Positions 8,391-17,271 of a stretch of DNA of 64,000 nucleotides are shown here, piece after piece. The DNA lies in the NCBI RefSeq assembly GCF_014201095.1, contig NZ_JACHDN010000001.1:248001-312000 (forward strand). Reading direction: 5' to 3'. The position numbers and the translations under genes were made by a program. The notes beneath the pieces are model-generated. The model did no database searches. It worked only from the letters and a program-made list of their open reading frames with translations, and had not been told where the DNA came from. The DNA is from Cellulomonas hominis. Lineage in GTDB: Bacteria; Actinomycetota; Actinomycetes; Actinomycetales; Cellulomonadaceae. How positions within the stretch are numbered: the stretch's first letter is position 1; each line of letters begins with the position of its first letter.

Positions 8391-10196
8391 TCAGCGCTTG
8401 CCGACGAACCAGCCGCGCACCATCGCCACGCGGGCCTCGAGCTGGGCGGGGTCCGCGAGCGGCACCTCGGGCCCGCCGCACCGGCGCCGGAGCTCGGCGT
8501 GCACGGCGCCGTGCGGCTGCCCGCTGCGCCGCGACCACGCCCCGACCAGCTGCGACAGCTCCTTGCGGAGCTCCGCCTGCCGCCGGTGGTCCATCTCGGC
8601 GCGGTCGGGACCGGGCTGGCCCTTGCCCTTCTTCGCGTTGAGCTGGCTCGCCTGGCGCTGCCGCAGCAGCGTCGTCACCTGGTCCGCGTCCAGCAGCCCG
8701 GGCAGGCCGAGGAAGTCGAGCTCCTCCTCCGAGCCGACGTCGGCGCCGGTACCGAACTCGCCGCCGTCGAACAGCACGCGGTCGAACGACGCCTGCGCCT
8801 CCAGCGCCTCGAACGTGCCCTGCAGCGCGTCCGACGCCTTCTCGGACCGGTTGGCGTCCGCGACCAGCGCGTCCTCGGGGTTGTAGCCCTCGCCCTGCTC
8901 CTCCGCGGTCAGCGGCCGGTCGAGGGCGTGGTCGCGCTCGACCTCCAGCGCGTTCGCCAGGGCCAGCAGCGGCGCGACGCTCGGCAGGAACACCGACGCC
9001 GTCTCGCCGCGCTTGCGGGCGCGCACGAACCGGCCGATGGCCTGCGCGAAGAACAGCGGCGTCGCGGCGCTCGTCGCGTACACGCCCACCGCGAGCCGCG
9101 GCACGTCGACGCCCTCGGACACCATGCGGACCGCGACGAGCCACCGGTCGTCGGACGCCGAGAACTCGTCGATCCGGGCGCTCGCGCCGTCGTCGTCGGA
9201 CAGCACGACCGTCGGCGACTTCCCGGTGAGCCGCGCGAGGTGCCCGGCGTAGGCGCGCGCGTCCGTCTGGTCCGTGGCGATCACCATGGCGCCGGCGTCC
9301 GGCACCGAGCGGCGGACCTCGGTCAGGCGCCGGTCGGCGGCCGCCAGCACCGACGGGATCCACTCGCCCTCGGGGTTGAGGGCCGTGCGCCACGCCTGGG
9401 CGGTCATGTCCTTGGTCAGCGGCTCCCCGAGCCGGGCGCTGATCTCGTCGCCGGCCTTCGTCCGCCAGCGCATCGACCCCGAGTACGTGAGGAACAGCAC
9501 CGGCCGGACCACGTGGTCCCGCAGCGCCTCGGAGTACCCGTAGGTGTAGTCGGCCTTGCTGCGCCGGATGCCGTCCGCCCCGCGCTCGTACTCGACGAAC
9601 GGGATCGCCGCGGTGTCCGACCGGAACGGCGTCCCGGTCAGCGACAGCCGCCGGGTCGCGCCCTCGAAGGCCTCGCGGACCGCGTCGCCCCACGACAGCG
9701 CGTCACCGCCGTGGTGCACCTCGTCGAGGATCACGAGCGTCGGCGCGGCCGTCGTGCGGGCGGCGTGCAGGGCCGGCTTCGCCGCGACGCCCGCGTAGGT
9801 CAGCGCGACGCCGTCGAACCCGTGCCCGTGCCGGCCCTGGGCGTTCTTGAAGTTGGGGTCCAGCTTGATGCCCACCCGCGCGGCGGCGTCGGCCCACTGG
9901 TGCTTGAGGTGCTCCGTCGGCGCGACGACGGTCACCCGGCGCACGATCCCGGCCTGCAGCAGCTCGGTGGCGATCCGCAGCGCGAACGTCGTCTTGCCCG
10001 CGCCCGGCGTCGCGACGGCGAGGAAGTCCCGCGGCGCGGTCGTCAGGTACTGCTCCAGCGCCTCGGCCTGCCAGGCACGCAGCTTCCCCGCCGTCCCCCA
10101 CGGCGCACGCCCCGGGAACGCCGGCGGCAGGTGCGAGGCAGCCGACGTGGAGGCGTGCGAGGCGGATGCGGACGACGGGCGGTCCGCGGCGGTCAC
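8391..10196 (-). CDS. DEAD/DEAH-box (DEVH) superfamily 2 helicase
   Basis: 601 residues. The N-terminal ATPase half has Walker A ATPGAGKTT, Walker B/motif II LDEVHHG and motif III SLTGTPFRS; the C-terminal half has motif V-like VRMVSEGVDVPRL and motif VI QAIGRFVRA. Substrate is unknown; the family includes XPB/Rad25-like and restriction-type helicases, and in Actinobacteria this gene follows DUF3039. The C-terminal 170 residues are acidic and then basic and may bind nucleic acid or partners. The GTG start overlaps the DUF3039 stop in GTGA, so the pair is coupled. The region 8219-8390 upstream of the neighbouring small gene holds no gene that I can see. Confidence 0.9.
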   Translation of the reverse strand: MTAADRPSSASASHASTSAASHLPPAFPGRAPWGTAGKLRAWQAEALEQYLTTAPRDFLAVATPGAGKTTFALRIATELLQAGIVRRVTVVAPTEHLKHQWADAAARVGIKLDPNFKNAQGRHGHGFDGVALTYAGVAAKPALHAARTTAAPTLVILDEVHHGGDALSWGDAVREAFEGATRRLSLTGTPFRSDTAAIPFVEYERGADGIRRSKADYTYGYSEALRDHVVRPVLFLTYSGSMRWRTKAGDEISARLGEPLTKDMTAQAWRTALNPEGEWIPSVLAAADRRLTEVRRSVPDAGAMVIATDQTDARAYAGHLARLTGKSPTVVLSDDDGASARIDEFSASDDRWLVAVRMVSEGVDVPRLAVGVYATSAATPLFFAQAIGRFVRARKRGETASVFLPSVAPLLALANALEVERDHALDRPLTAEEQGEGYNPEDALVADANRSEKASDALQGTFEALEAQASFDRVLFDGGEFGTGADVGSEEELDFLGLPGLLDADQVTTLLRQRQASQLNAKKGKGQPGPDRAEMDHRRQAELRKELSQLVGAWSRRSGQPHGAVHAELRRRCGGPEVPLADPAQLEARVAMVRGWFVGKR

Positions 10197-10579
10197 TGTC
10201 CGCCGGAGGAGTCGCCCGAACCCTTGCCGCGGCCGAAGCCCCAGCGGCGTCCCCCGCCGCCGCCCGCCCCGGGCCCGTCGTCGCCGTCCTGCGGCTCGCG
10301 GAGGCCCTCGTAGATCTCCTTGCACACCGGGCAGACGGGGAACTTGTTCGGGTCCCGGCCCGGGACCCACACCTTCCCGCAGAGCGCGACCACGGGCTTG
10401 CCGGACATCGCCGACTCCATGATCTTCTCCTTGCGCACGTAGTGCGCGAAGCGCTCGTGGTCGCCCGGCTCGACGGCCTGGGTCTCCTCGACCCGCTCGA
10501 GCAGGCCGGTCGCCCCGCCGCCCGTGCCGGGGTCCGAGAGTCGGTCCGGTTCGGCGTTCGGAGGCAGGGGCTCACTCAT
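10193..10579 (-). CDS. DUF3039 protein (putative zinc-binding)
   Basis: 128 residues. The central region ERFAHYVRKEKIMESAMSG is followed by VVALCGKVWVPGRDPNKFPV and CPVCKEIYEGL: three cysteines (C, then CPVC) that could bind a metal. The N-terminus is Pro/Gly rich and the C-terminus is a Gly-rich basic tail. DUF3039 is a small actinobacterial family commonly encoded directly before a superfamily 2 helicase, as here with a 4-base overlap, so a joint role in nucleic-acid metabolism is likely (inference). The start could also be an ATG nine bases upstream. Confidence 0.85.
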   Translation of the reverse strand: MSEPLPPNAEPDRLSDPGTGGGATGLLERVEETQAVEPGDHERFAHYVRKEKIMESAMSGKPVVALCGKVWVPGRDPNKFPVCPVCKEIYEGLREPQDGDDGPGAGGGGGRRWGFGRGKGSGDSSGGQ

Positions 10580-10635
10580 GCCGCCCATCGTACGTCCCCC
10601 CTCGGACACCCCCCGGGCCCGGGCGTGGGCCCGGG

Positions 10636-10708
10636 CCCGAGGTCGTCGGTTGCGCCTGCCGGACGGGGTGCGCAACCGACGACCTCGGGCGGAACCGTCG
10701 ACCTCGCC
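10636..10708. repeat. Intergenic three-unit palindromic repeat, copy A
   Basis: A perfect 20-bp inverted repeat, CCCGAGGTCGTCGGTTGCGC (10636-10655) against 10670-10689, with a 14-base spacer, followed at once by a third, reversed unit (GGAACCGTCGACCTCGC, about 10691-10707). It lies between the DUF3039 start and the stop of the DUF559 gene. Copies with the same unit order are at 11697, 53348 and 59911. As a hairpin it could terminate the DUF559 transcript. Confidence 0.8.
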
Positions 10709-10728
10709 GGAACCACCGGTCGGGGCGG

Positions 10729-11628
10729 TCAGCGGGGCCGGCTCGCCAGGGCGCGGGCCACGCGCGCCGACAGCCCTGCCGGGTCGCGGAGGTCCGGCCA
10801 TGTCGCGCGGAGCACACGCCAGCCCTCGTCCTCGATCGCGTCCTGGCGCTGCTTCTCGGCGAACACCACCTCCGGCGCCGTCCCGCCGAAGGCGCCGGAG
10901 TACTTCACGAGCCCGTCGAACTCGAGCGCGACCCGTCGAGCGGGCCAGGCGAGGTCGACGAAGAACCGCCCGCGCCGGGTTGCGACCTCCACCTGCAGGT
11001 CGGGTGCGGGCACACCGCCGGACAGCAGCGCCAGCCGCGTGAGCGTCTCCCCCGGCGACTGCGCGCGTCCGTCGGCCGACGCGAGGATCTCCCGCGCCCG
11101 CGCCACCCCGCGCCCGCCGGACCGTGAGGCGAGCACGGTGGCGGACTCGCCGGGGTCCAGACCGAGACGCAGCGCGGAGTCCGCGATCACGAGCGCCCGG
11201 TCGGCCGGGAGCGAGCACGCGCAGTCGACGACGGTCCGCGCGAGGCTCGTCACGGGCAGCCCGCCGACCTCCGCCCGCTCGTGCGCCGGCAGGTCGGTGT
11301 GGTGCCGCACCACGGGGTCGTCACCGCGCGAGCGCGGCCGGGTCGCCTGGGTGACGTGGACGAGCCCGCTGAGGCCGACGGTGTCGCAGCCCCAGAGCAG
11401 CGCGGCGGACTCGTGGCTGAACCACTTCGCCACCTGCAGCTGCGCGTGCACCGCCCGGATGCGGGCCAGAGCCAGCGCGCGCCGGTCGCGCGCCGGCCCC
11501 TGCGAGGGCAGCCGCGCCACGTACGCCCCTCGACGCACCCGTTCCAGCCCCGCACGCGTCCGCAGCCGCCCCCCGCCGGGCGGGGCGTCACGGACCAGCA
11601 GCACCGGGTTCGGTTTCTCGGAGGTCAT
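10729..11628 (-). CDS. AbiEi-like N-terminus plus DUF559 (Vsr-like) domain protein
   Basis: 299 residues. The N-terminal two thirds (LERVRRGAYVARL, HAQLQVAKWFSHESAALLWG, GLPVTSLARTVVDCA) look like the AbiEi-type antitoxin/winged-helix region common in actinobacterial proteins of this size. The C-terminal third (FFVDLAWPARRVALEFDGLV, QRQDAIEDEGWRVLRATWPDL) is a DUF559 domain, related to very-short-patch-repair endonucleases. No cognate AbiEii toxin is adjacent. The role is unknown; a standalone nuclease or DNA-binding function is inference. It is flanked on both sides by copies of the same palindromic repeat, which is unusual. Confidence 0.75.
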   Translation of the reverse strand: MTSEKPNPVLLVRDAPPGGGRLRTRAGLERVRRGAYVARLPSQGPARDRRALALARIRAVHAQLQVAKWFSHESAALLWGCDTVGLSGLVHVTQATRPRSRGDDPVVRHHTDLPAHERAEVGGLPVTSLARTVVDCACSLPADRALVIADSALRLGLDPGESATVLASRSGGRGVARAREILASADGRAQSPGETLTRLALLSGGVPAPDLQVEVATRRGRFFVDLAWPARRVALEFDGLVKYSGAFGGTAPEVVFAEKQRQDAIEDEGWRVLRATWPDLRDPAGLSARVARALASRPR

Positions 11629-11696
11629 CCCCCGACCATGCCCGCCCGTAGCCCCGAACGGGCCGCCCCGCCTCGATCTGTGGATGACGCACGCCC

Positions 11697-11763
11697 AGGT
11701 CGTCGGTTGCGCCGCTCAGAGGGGGTGCGCAACCGACGACCTCGGGCGGAACCGACGACCTCG
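11697..11763. repeat. Intergenic three-unit palindromic repeat, copy B
   Basis: AGGTCGTCGGTTGCGC (11697-11712) is inverted perfectly at 11727-11742 after a 14-base spacer, followed by a third reversed unit GGAACCGACGACCTCG (about 11748-11763). This is the same arrangement and almost the same sequence as copy A, placed upstream of the DUF559 gene. It lies between that gene's start and the end of the DUF2200 gene. Confidence 0.8.
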
Positions 11764-11788
11764 TGCTTCCGGGGCGACCCCCGCGCGC

Positions 11789-12139
11789 TCAGGTGCGGAG
11801 GATGCTCGACAGGCGCTTTCCGCGGGCCAGCTCGTCCACGAGCTTGTCCATGTACCGGATCTTCTGCATCAGCGGGTCCTCGATCTGCTCGACCCGCACG
11901 CCGCACACCACGCCCGTGATGAGCGCCGCGTCCGGGTTCAGGCCGGGGGCCTGCGCGAAGAACGTCTCCAGGTCCCGCTCGTCGCCCACCGCCTCCGCGA
12001 GGCCGGCCTCGTCGTACCCGGTCAGCCACGTGAGGACGGTGTCGACCTCCTCGCGGGTGCGGCCCTTGCGCTCGGCCTTCTGCACGTAGAGCGGGTAGAT
12101 CGACCCGAACGGCGTGCCGAAGATCCGGTGCCCGGCCAT
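11789..12139 (-). CDS. DUF2200 protein
   Basis: 116 residues. The sequence MAGHRIFGTPFGSIYPLYVQ, then AERKGRTREEVDTVLTWLTG, and the C-terminal DPLMQKIRYMDKLVDELARG match the small DUF2200 family of unknown function. The ATG overlaps the nagB stop by one base (TGATG), so it is the last gene of the amino-sugar operon by position, though DUF2200 genes are found in many contexts and a role in sugar use is not implied by the family. Confidence 0.85.
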   Translation of the reverse strand: MAGHRIFGTPFGSIYPLYVQKAERKGRTREEVDTVLTWLTGYDEAGLAEAVGDERDLETFFAQAPGLNPDAALITGVVCGVRVEQIEDPLMQKIRYMDKLVDELARGKRLSSILRT

Positions 12140-12933
12140 CAGATGCCCTGCCAGTCCGGCTTCGCCGCGAACGTCTCGCGGTAGTAGGAGGCGAGCTGCA
12201 GGCGGCTCGCGGCGGCCTCGTCGACGAGGACGGTGGTGTGCGGGTGGTGCTGCAGCACGGTGCCCGGCCACATGGCGCTGACGGAGCCCTCGACGATCTG
12301 GTGCACGGCCTCGGCCTTGTGCTTGCCGGTGGCGAGCAGCAGGAGGTGCCGGGCGGACATGATCGTCGCGAGCCCCTGCGTGAGGCAGTGCGTCGGGACG
12401 CGGGACACGTCGCCGTCGAAGAACCGGGCGTTGTCCTCGCGGGTCTGCCGGGTGAGCGTCTTGATCCGGGTGCGGGACGCGAGGGACGAGCCGGGCTCGT
12501 TGAACGCGATGTGCCCGTCGGTGCCGACGCCGAGCAGCTGCACGTCGACGCCGCCGGAGGCCGCGATGGCCGCCTCGTACGCGGCGCACGCGGCGGGCAG
12601 GTCCTCGGCGAGGCCGTCGGGGCCGTGCACGTCGGCCGGGTCGATGTCGACGCGGGACGCGAACTCGGTCTCGATGACGTTGCGGTAGCGCTCGGGGTGG
12701 TCGGCGGGCAGGCCGACGTACTCGTCCAGCATGAAGGCGCGCACGCCGGCGAAGGACAGGCCCTCCTCGGTGTGCCGGCGCGCGAGCTCGTCGTACACCG
12801 CCAGCGGGCTGGAGCCGGTGGCCACGCCGAGCACGGCGCGGCCCCCCTCCGCCGCGCGGGCGCGCAGCACCCGCTCGATCGCGTCCGCCGCGAGCCGGGC
12901 CAGCTCGGGCCCGGGTGCGATGACGACCTCCAT
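12139..12933 (-). CDS. nagB: Glucosamine-6-phosphate deaminase
   Basis: 264 residues, the usual length. It converts glucosamine-6-phosphate to fructose-6-phosphate and ammonia. Motifs are GVATGSSPLAVYDEL (phosphate loop), AFMLDEYVGLPADHPERYRN (catalytic Asp), LLGVGTDGHIAFNEPGSSL, and TRQTREDNARFF. The start overlaps the ROK kinase stop by one base. With the kinase and transporter upstream it completes the entry of amino sugar into glycolysis, except that no nagA deacetylase is present in the window. Confidence 0.95.
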   Translation of the reverse strand: MEVVIAPGPELARLAADAIERVLRARAAEGGRAVLGVATGSSPLAVYDELARRHTEEGLSFAGVRAFMLDEYVGLPADHPERYRNVIETEFASRVDIDPADVHGPDGLAEDLPAACAAYEAAIAASGGVDVQLLGVGTDGHIAFNEPGSSLASRTRIKTLTRQTREDNARFFDGDVSRVPTHCLTQGLATIMSARHLLLLATGKHKAEAVHQIVEGSVSAMWPGTVLQHHPHTTVLVDEAAASRLQLASYYRETFAAKPDWQGI

Positions 12934-13907
12934 CAGGACTCCTTCCGTCCGACCAGTGCGGCACCCACGGCGCCCACCGGCACTCCGCGCGGGGCGAGGG
13001 TGACCCGCTCCGCCATCTGCATCGCGGCCAGGAACGCCGAGTCCCGGGCCTGCCGGTCCAGCTCGGCGCGGACGACCTCGAGCAGCGGGTCGCCGAGCTC
13101 GCTCACCCCGCCGCCGATGACCACGTGCGCCACGTCGGTGGTCAGCAGCAGCACCCGCACGGCCGCGGCGACGGCCTCCGCGAACCGGCTGCGCACGGCC
13201 AGCGCGCCGTGGTCGCCCGCGGCGGCCGCCGCGAACAGCGCGACGGGTGCGGGGCGGTCGTCCGGCGACGGCCAGGCGGCGCCCAGCGCACTCCCGGAAG
13301 CGTACTGCTCGAGGCAGCCGCGCTGGCCGCAGGGGCAGGGCAGCCCGCCGGGCACGTGCACGAGGTGCCCGATCTCCCCCGCGACGCCGCTGGCACCCCG
13401 GCGCAGCCGGCCGTCGAGCACCAGCCCCGCGGCGAGCCCCGTCCCGAGCGCGAGGAACGCGAGGTCCGGCGCCGTGTCGGGCAGCAGGTGCGCCGCCCCC
13501 AGCGCCGCGACGTTGAGGTCGTTCTCCAGCCGGACCGGCACCCCGCCGAGCGCGGCGGAGACCCGGTCGGCGAGCGGGAACGCGCCCTGGATGCCGAGGT
13601 TCACGGCGTGCTCGACGCGCCCGGTCGAGGGATCGACGATCCCGGGCAGCCCGATGCCGACGCCGTCCAGGTCGTCCGGCGCGAGCCCGGCCTCGTCGAG
13701 CAGCCGGCGCACGGCCTGCGCCGCGGTGGCGGCGACCGCGAGGGACCCGCGCTGCGACTCCAGCCGCAGCCCGGGACCGCTCGTGCCGTCGGGGGCGACG
13801 AGCACCCCGAGCGTCTTGGTCCCGCCGACGTCGAGCCCGACGGACCAGCCGGTACCCGGCCCGGTGGCGGGGGCGCCCGCCGCCGGGACCGTCATCACCT
13901 CGTCCAC
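12933..13907 (-). CDS. ROK-family sugar kinase, probably for amino sugars
   Basis: 324 residues without an N-terminal helix-turn-helix, so an enzyme and not a repressor. The ATP-binding DVGGTKTLGVLV is at the N-terminus; the ROK segments are VGIGLPGIVDP, LENDLNVAALGA (catalytic Asp), GEIGHLVHVPGG and the zinc motif CPCGQRGCLEQYASG. Placement next to nagB suggests GlcNAc or glucosamine as the substrate (inference). The GTG at 13907 sits one base from the permease stop; an ATG at 13895 would shorten it by four residues. Confidence 0.88.
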   Translation of the reverse strand: MDEVMTVPAAGAPATGPGTGWSVGLDVGGTKTLGVLVAPDGTSGPGLRLESQRGSLAVAATAAQAVRRLLDEAGLAPDDLDGVGIGLPGIVDPSTGRVEHAVNLGIQGAFPLADRVSAALGGVPVRLENDLNVAALGAAHLLPDTAPDLAFLALGTGLAAGLVLDGRLRRGASGVAGEIGHLVHVPGGLPCPCGQRGCLEQYASGSALGAAWPSPDDRPAPVALFAAAAAGDHGALAVRSRFAEAVAAAVRVLLLTTDVAHVVIGGGVSELGDPLLEVVRAELDRQARDSAFLAAMQMAERVTLAPRGVPVGAVGAALVGRKES

Positions 13908-13908
13908 G

Positions 13909-14853
13909 TCAGCCCTTCACCGCTCCGGACACGAGCCCCGAGGTCATCCTGCCCTGCACGATGAGGAAGAAGATGATCACCGGGACCGCGATCAGCGTGG
14001 ACGCGGCCATGACCTCGCCCCAGTCGACGCCCCGGTTCGCGCTGGCGGCCAGGAACGACCGCAGCCACAGGGGCAGCGTGCGCGCGGACTCCGCGGGCAG
14101 GGCGACCAGCGCGACGGTGAACTCGTTCCAGGCCTGCAGGAACGCGTACACGCCGGAGGCGACCAGCCCGGGGGCCAGCAGCGGGAACGTGATCCGGATG
14201 AACGCCTTCGTGCGGGACAGGCCGTCCACCATGGCGGCCTCCTCCAGCTCGATGGGCACGCCGGCGACGAAGCCCCGGAGCATCCAGATCGTGAACGGCA
14301 CGACGGCCGCGGTGTAGAGCACCGAGACGCCGATGACGCTGTTCAGCAGGTTCGCGGACGAGAGCATCTTGTACTGCGCGATGAACAGGCCCTCGGCGGG
14401 CAGCATCTGCACGAACAGGACGGCGATGACGAACGTCAGGCGCCCGCGGAACCGGAACCGGCTGATGGCCAGCGCCGCGAGGAACGCGAACACGAGGACC
14501 GCCACGACCGTGGTGCCGGTGATCGCCAGGCTCATCCGCAGCGCGGAGGCGAACGAGTCGCCGTCGAGCACCGAGCGGAAGTTGCCGAGCGTCGGGCTGG
14601 TCGGCAGGAAGGAGGGCGTCGCGGACCGCAGCCGGGCGTTCGGCGTCAGCGCGGACAGCACCATCCAGTAGACCGGGAACGCCCAGAGCAGGGCGACCAG
14701 GACGGCGACGGCGCCGAGCGCGACGCGGCCGAGGCGGCGGGTGAGGCGCGGCCCGGTGGCGCGCCGGCCGGGGGTGCCGGCCGGGGCGGCGGGGGTGCCG
14801 GCCCGGGCGGGGCCGGCGGCGACGGGGCCGGGCGTCGAGGTGGTGGCGCTCAT
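13909..14853 (-). CDS. Carbohydrate ABC transporter permease (MalG type)
   Basis: 314 residues. After a ~45-residue Pro/Ala-rich cytoplasmic leader come six membrane spans. The inner-membrane EAA loop is seen as IELEEAAMVDGLSRTKAFIR, followed by ITFPLLAPGLVASGVYAFL, which docks the ATPase. The family is CUT1 (di/oligosaccharides). It overlaps the first permease by ATGA. No ATP-binding subunit is encoded nearby; actinobacterial CUT1 systems often share one genome-wide ATPase (MsiK), so this is expected. Confidence 0.92.
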   Translation of the reverse strand: MSATTSTPGPVAAGPARAGTPAAPAGTPGRRATGPRLTRRLGRVALGAVAVLVALLWAFPVYWMVLSALTPNARLRSATPSFLPTSPTLGNFRSVLDGDSFASALRMSLAITGTTVVAVLVFAFLAALAISRFRFRGRLTFVIAVLFVQMLPAEGLFIAQYKMLSSANLLNSVIGVSVLYTAAVVPFTIWMLRGFVAGVPIELEEAAMVDGLSRTKAFIRITFPLLAPGLVASGVYAFLQAWNEFTVALVALPAESARTLPLWLRSFLAASANRGVDWGEVMAASTLIAVPVIIFFLIVQGRMTSGLVSGAVKG

Positions 14854-15797
14854 CGGTCCTCCTTCAGCAGGCTGCGGACGTACGGCCAGCTCAGCAGGAC
14901 GGTGAGCGCGAGCACGAAGATGGAGACGGCCGCGGCGCCGGCGAAGTCCTGCCGGCCGATGCCCAGCTCGTAGATGAAGTTGCCCAGCAGGTTCGTCTCG
15001 CTGACGGGCGCGCCGCTGTCCTGCAGCAGCCGGATCTGCGCGAACACCCGCAGGTCCCAGATGATCTGCAGCAGCAGCACGATGGACAGCACGGGGCGGA
15101 CCAGCGGCATGGTGACGTGCCAGAAGATCTGCGCGGGCCGGGCGCCGTCGATGCGGGCGGCCTCGAGCACCTCGTCGGACACCTGGGTCAGCGCGGCGTA
15201 CACCGACAGCGCGACGAACGGCACCGACATCCAGACGATGACGACGGTCGCGACGAAGAAGAACGACAGCGGCTGCGCGAGCCACGAGTGCCCGTCGAAC
15301 GAGTCGAAGCCCATCTGGACGAGCAGCCAGTTGATGACGCCGGTGCGCCAGTCGAACAGCCACTTCCAGACGGTCACCGCGGCGACCAGCGGCATGGCCC
15401 ATGCGAGCAGCAGGGACACCTGGAGCACGACCCGGACGACGGGGTGCACGGCCTTCATCAGCAGCGCGAACAGGATGCCGATCCCGACGGTGACGAAGGC
15501 GTTGACCAGGCAGAACACGATCGAGCGGACGACGACGGCCCAGAGCGCGTCGTCGGTGAAGATGCGGGCGTAGTTGTCGAGCCCGACGAACGTGGGCGGC
15601 TGCCCGAACTGCTGGGCCAGGCCGAACTCCTGCAGCGACGTGACCACCTGCCAGAACAGCGGGTAGCCCATCCCGAGGGCCAGCACGGCGACGGCCGGCA
15701 CGAGCAGGACGTAGGGGGTGGTGCGGGGGCCGCGGCGCCGGCGGGCGGCGGGCGCGGGGGCGGCGGGCGGCGCGGGGCGCGCCTCGGTCGTGGACAT
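14850..15797 (-). CDS. Carbohydrate ABC transporter permease (MalF type)
   Basis: 315 residues from the ATG at 15797, which has AGGAGAGG four bases upstream. After a Pro/Ala leader of ~35 residues come six hydrophobic spans (TTPYVLLVPAVAVLALGMGY first). The EAA loop is DEVLEAARIDGARPAQIFWH. It pairs with the downstream MalG-type permease through an ATGA overlap and with the solute-binding lipoprotein upstream (74-base gap). CUT1 family by length and loop. Confidence 0.92.
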   Translation of the reverse strand: MSTTEARPAPPAAPAPAARRRRGPRTTPYVLLVPAVAVLALGMGYPLFWQVVTSLQEFGLAQQFGQPPTFVGLDNYARIFTDDALWAVVVRSIVFCLVNAFVTVGIGILFALLMKAVHPVVRVVLQVSLLLAWAMPLVAAVTVWKWLFDWRTGVINWLLVQMGFDSFDGHSWLAQPLSFFFVATVVIVWMSVPFVALSVYAALTQVSDEVLEAARIDGARPAQIFWHVTMPLVRPVLSIVLLLQIIWDLRVFAQIRLLQDSGAPVSETNLLGNFIYELGIGRQDFAGAAAVSIFVLALTVLLSWPYVRSLLKEDR

Positions 15798-15871
15798 GGG
15801 ACCTCTCCTGACGGGCGACGAGCCGGACCGCGCCGGCCGCGGGGCGTGAGGGCCCCGCGGCCGGCGGAGGG

Positions 15872-17182
15872 TCACTTGCCGTTCAGCATCGGCGTGATCT
15901 GCTCGTCGTACTGCGCGGCGAGCTCGGTCACGTCACCGCCCTCGGCGATCTTCTGGAACAGCTCCTCGTAGACGAACGCCGCCTCGACCGCGGCCCAGCC
16001 CGGCGCCGCCGGGGTGAGCTTGGACGCGGCAGCCGTCTCGATCATCGTGGAGGCGAACTCGTCGTCGCCGAGCGCGTCGACGTACTCCTTGTTCGCCGGA
16101 CCCAGGCCGTTCTCGCCGAGCATCTGCTGGTACTCGGGCGAGAAGATGATCCGCAGCAGGTTCTCGGAGAGCTCCGGGTGCTGGGACTTCGCCGAGATCG
16201 CGATGTTCGAGCCGCCCGCGAACACCGGCGCGAGGCCGCCGTCCGCGCCCGGCAGGGCGAAGATGCCGAACTTGTTCGTGTCGGCCATCCCGTCGCGGAC
16301 CTCCTCACCGTCGTCGTTCGTGGTGAGGTCGCCGATCGACCAGCGCGCCCAGCCCGGGGCCATGATCGTCGCGGCGGCCGGCGCGGCGCCGTCCGTCCCG
16401 TCGTTCAGGAAGTCCCAGTACGCCACGTCGCGCTCGGTGGCCGGCACGTTCGACGAGCCCTGGTACACGGCCTGCCACTGCTCGAGGCCCGCGATGGTCT
16501 TCGGGTCGGACAGCGTGGAGGTCCACTCGCCGCCGTCCTCGGTGGCGAGCTCGCCGCCGTTGGCGAAGACCCACGAGATGCCGTTGCGCCAGTCCTGGCC
16601 GCCGATCGCGAAGCCCGACTGGCTGTCGGTGCGGAGCTTCGTCACGTCCTCGGCGAACTCCGCGAGGGTCGTCGGGGGCTCCATGCCCGCCGCCGACCAG
16701 ATGTCCTTGCGGTAGAACATGTAGCGCGAGCCGAAGTAGTACGGCAGCGCGAAGTTCTTGCCGTCCGCCTTGCCGACCTCGACGAAGGACTGGAGCAGGT
16801 TGTCGCCGCCCAGCTCGTCGTACAGCGGGGTCAGGTCGCGGAACGCGCCGACCGTGGTGAACGTCGGCGACTGCGTGTTGCCGATCTCCACGACGTCGGG
16901 GGAGTTCTCGGCGTCCGGCAGCGCGGTGGTGAGCTTCGTGACCAGGTCGCCCCAGTCCTGCTCCTCGATCGTGAGCGTCGAGCCGGGGTTCTCCTCCTCG
17001 AAGGTCGTCTTGAGGTAGTCGCGGAGCTCGTCGGGCGTGTCCGCGCCCGCGAGCCAGAGGGTGATGTCGGCGGCCTCGGGCGTGCCGTCCGAGGTGGTCG
17101 ACGGGTCGTCGCCGCCCGACGAGCAGGCGGTCAGCACGAGCGCCGCCGCCACACCGACGGCTGCCATCCGTACGATCTTCAC
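15872..17182 (-). CDS. Sugar-binding lipoprotein of ABC transporter (DasA-like)
   Basis: 436 residues, GTG start with GGGAGGA upstream. The N-terminus VKIVRMAAVGVAAALVLTAC ends in a lipobox (Cys 20), so the mature protein is anchored outside the membrane. The ligand-binding fold is family 1: ITLWLAGADTPDELRDYL, then the segment SPDVVEIGNTQSPTFTTVG, close to what I recall for the chitobiose-binding DasA of Streptomyces. With nagB and a ROK kinase in the same run, chitobiose or GlcNAc oligomers are the likely ligand (inference). It is the first transporter gene after the ROK repressor (89-base gap). Confidence 0.88.
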   Translation of the reverse strand: MKIVRMAAVGVAAALVLTACSSGGDDPSTTSDGTPEAADITLWLAGADTPDELRDYLKTTFEEENPGSTLTIEEQDWGDLVTKLTTALPDAENSPDVVEIGNTQSPTFTTVGAFRDLTPLYDELGGDNLLQSFVEVGKADGKNFALPYYFGSRYMFYRKDIWSAAGMEPPTTLAEFAEDVTKLRTDSQSGFAIGGQDWRNGISWVFANGGELATEDGGEWTSTLSDPKTIAGLEQWQAVYQGSSNVPATERDVAYWDFLNDGTDGAAPAAATIMAPGWARWSIGDLTTNDDGEEVRDGMADTNKFGIFALPGADGGLAPVFAGGSNIAISAKSQHPELSENLLRIIFSPEYQQMLGENGLGPANKEYVDALGDDEFASTMIETAAASKLTPAAPGWAAVEAAFVYEELFQKIAEGGDVTELAAQYDEQITPMLNGK

Positions 17183-17271
17183 GTTGGTGTTCCTCCCTGA
17201 TGCGAGGCGAGGCCCGTCCGGGCGTCGCCGGGGTGGTGATACCGGCACTGCAAGCGGTCGGCTCGGGGTCG

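Noticed and set aside
10611..10640. GGGCCCGGGCCC-type palindromes upstream of copy A
   Set aside because: Simple GC tract; not in the other repeat copies, so I did not count it as part of the element.
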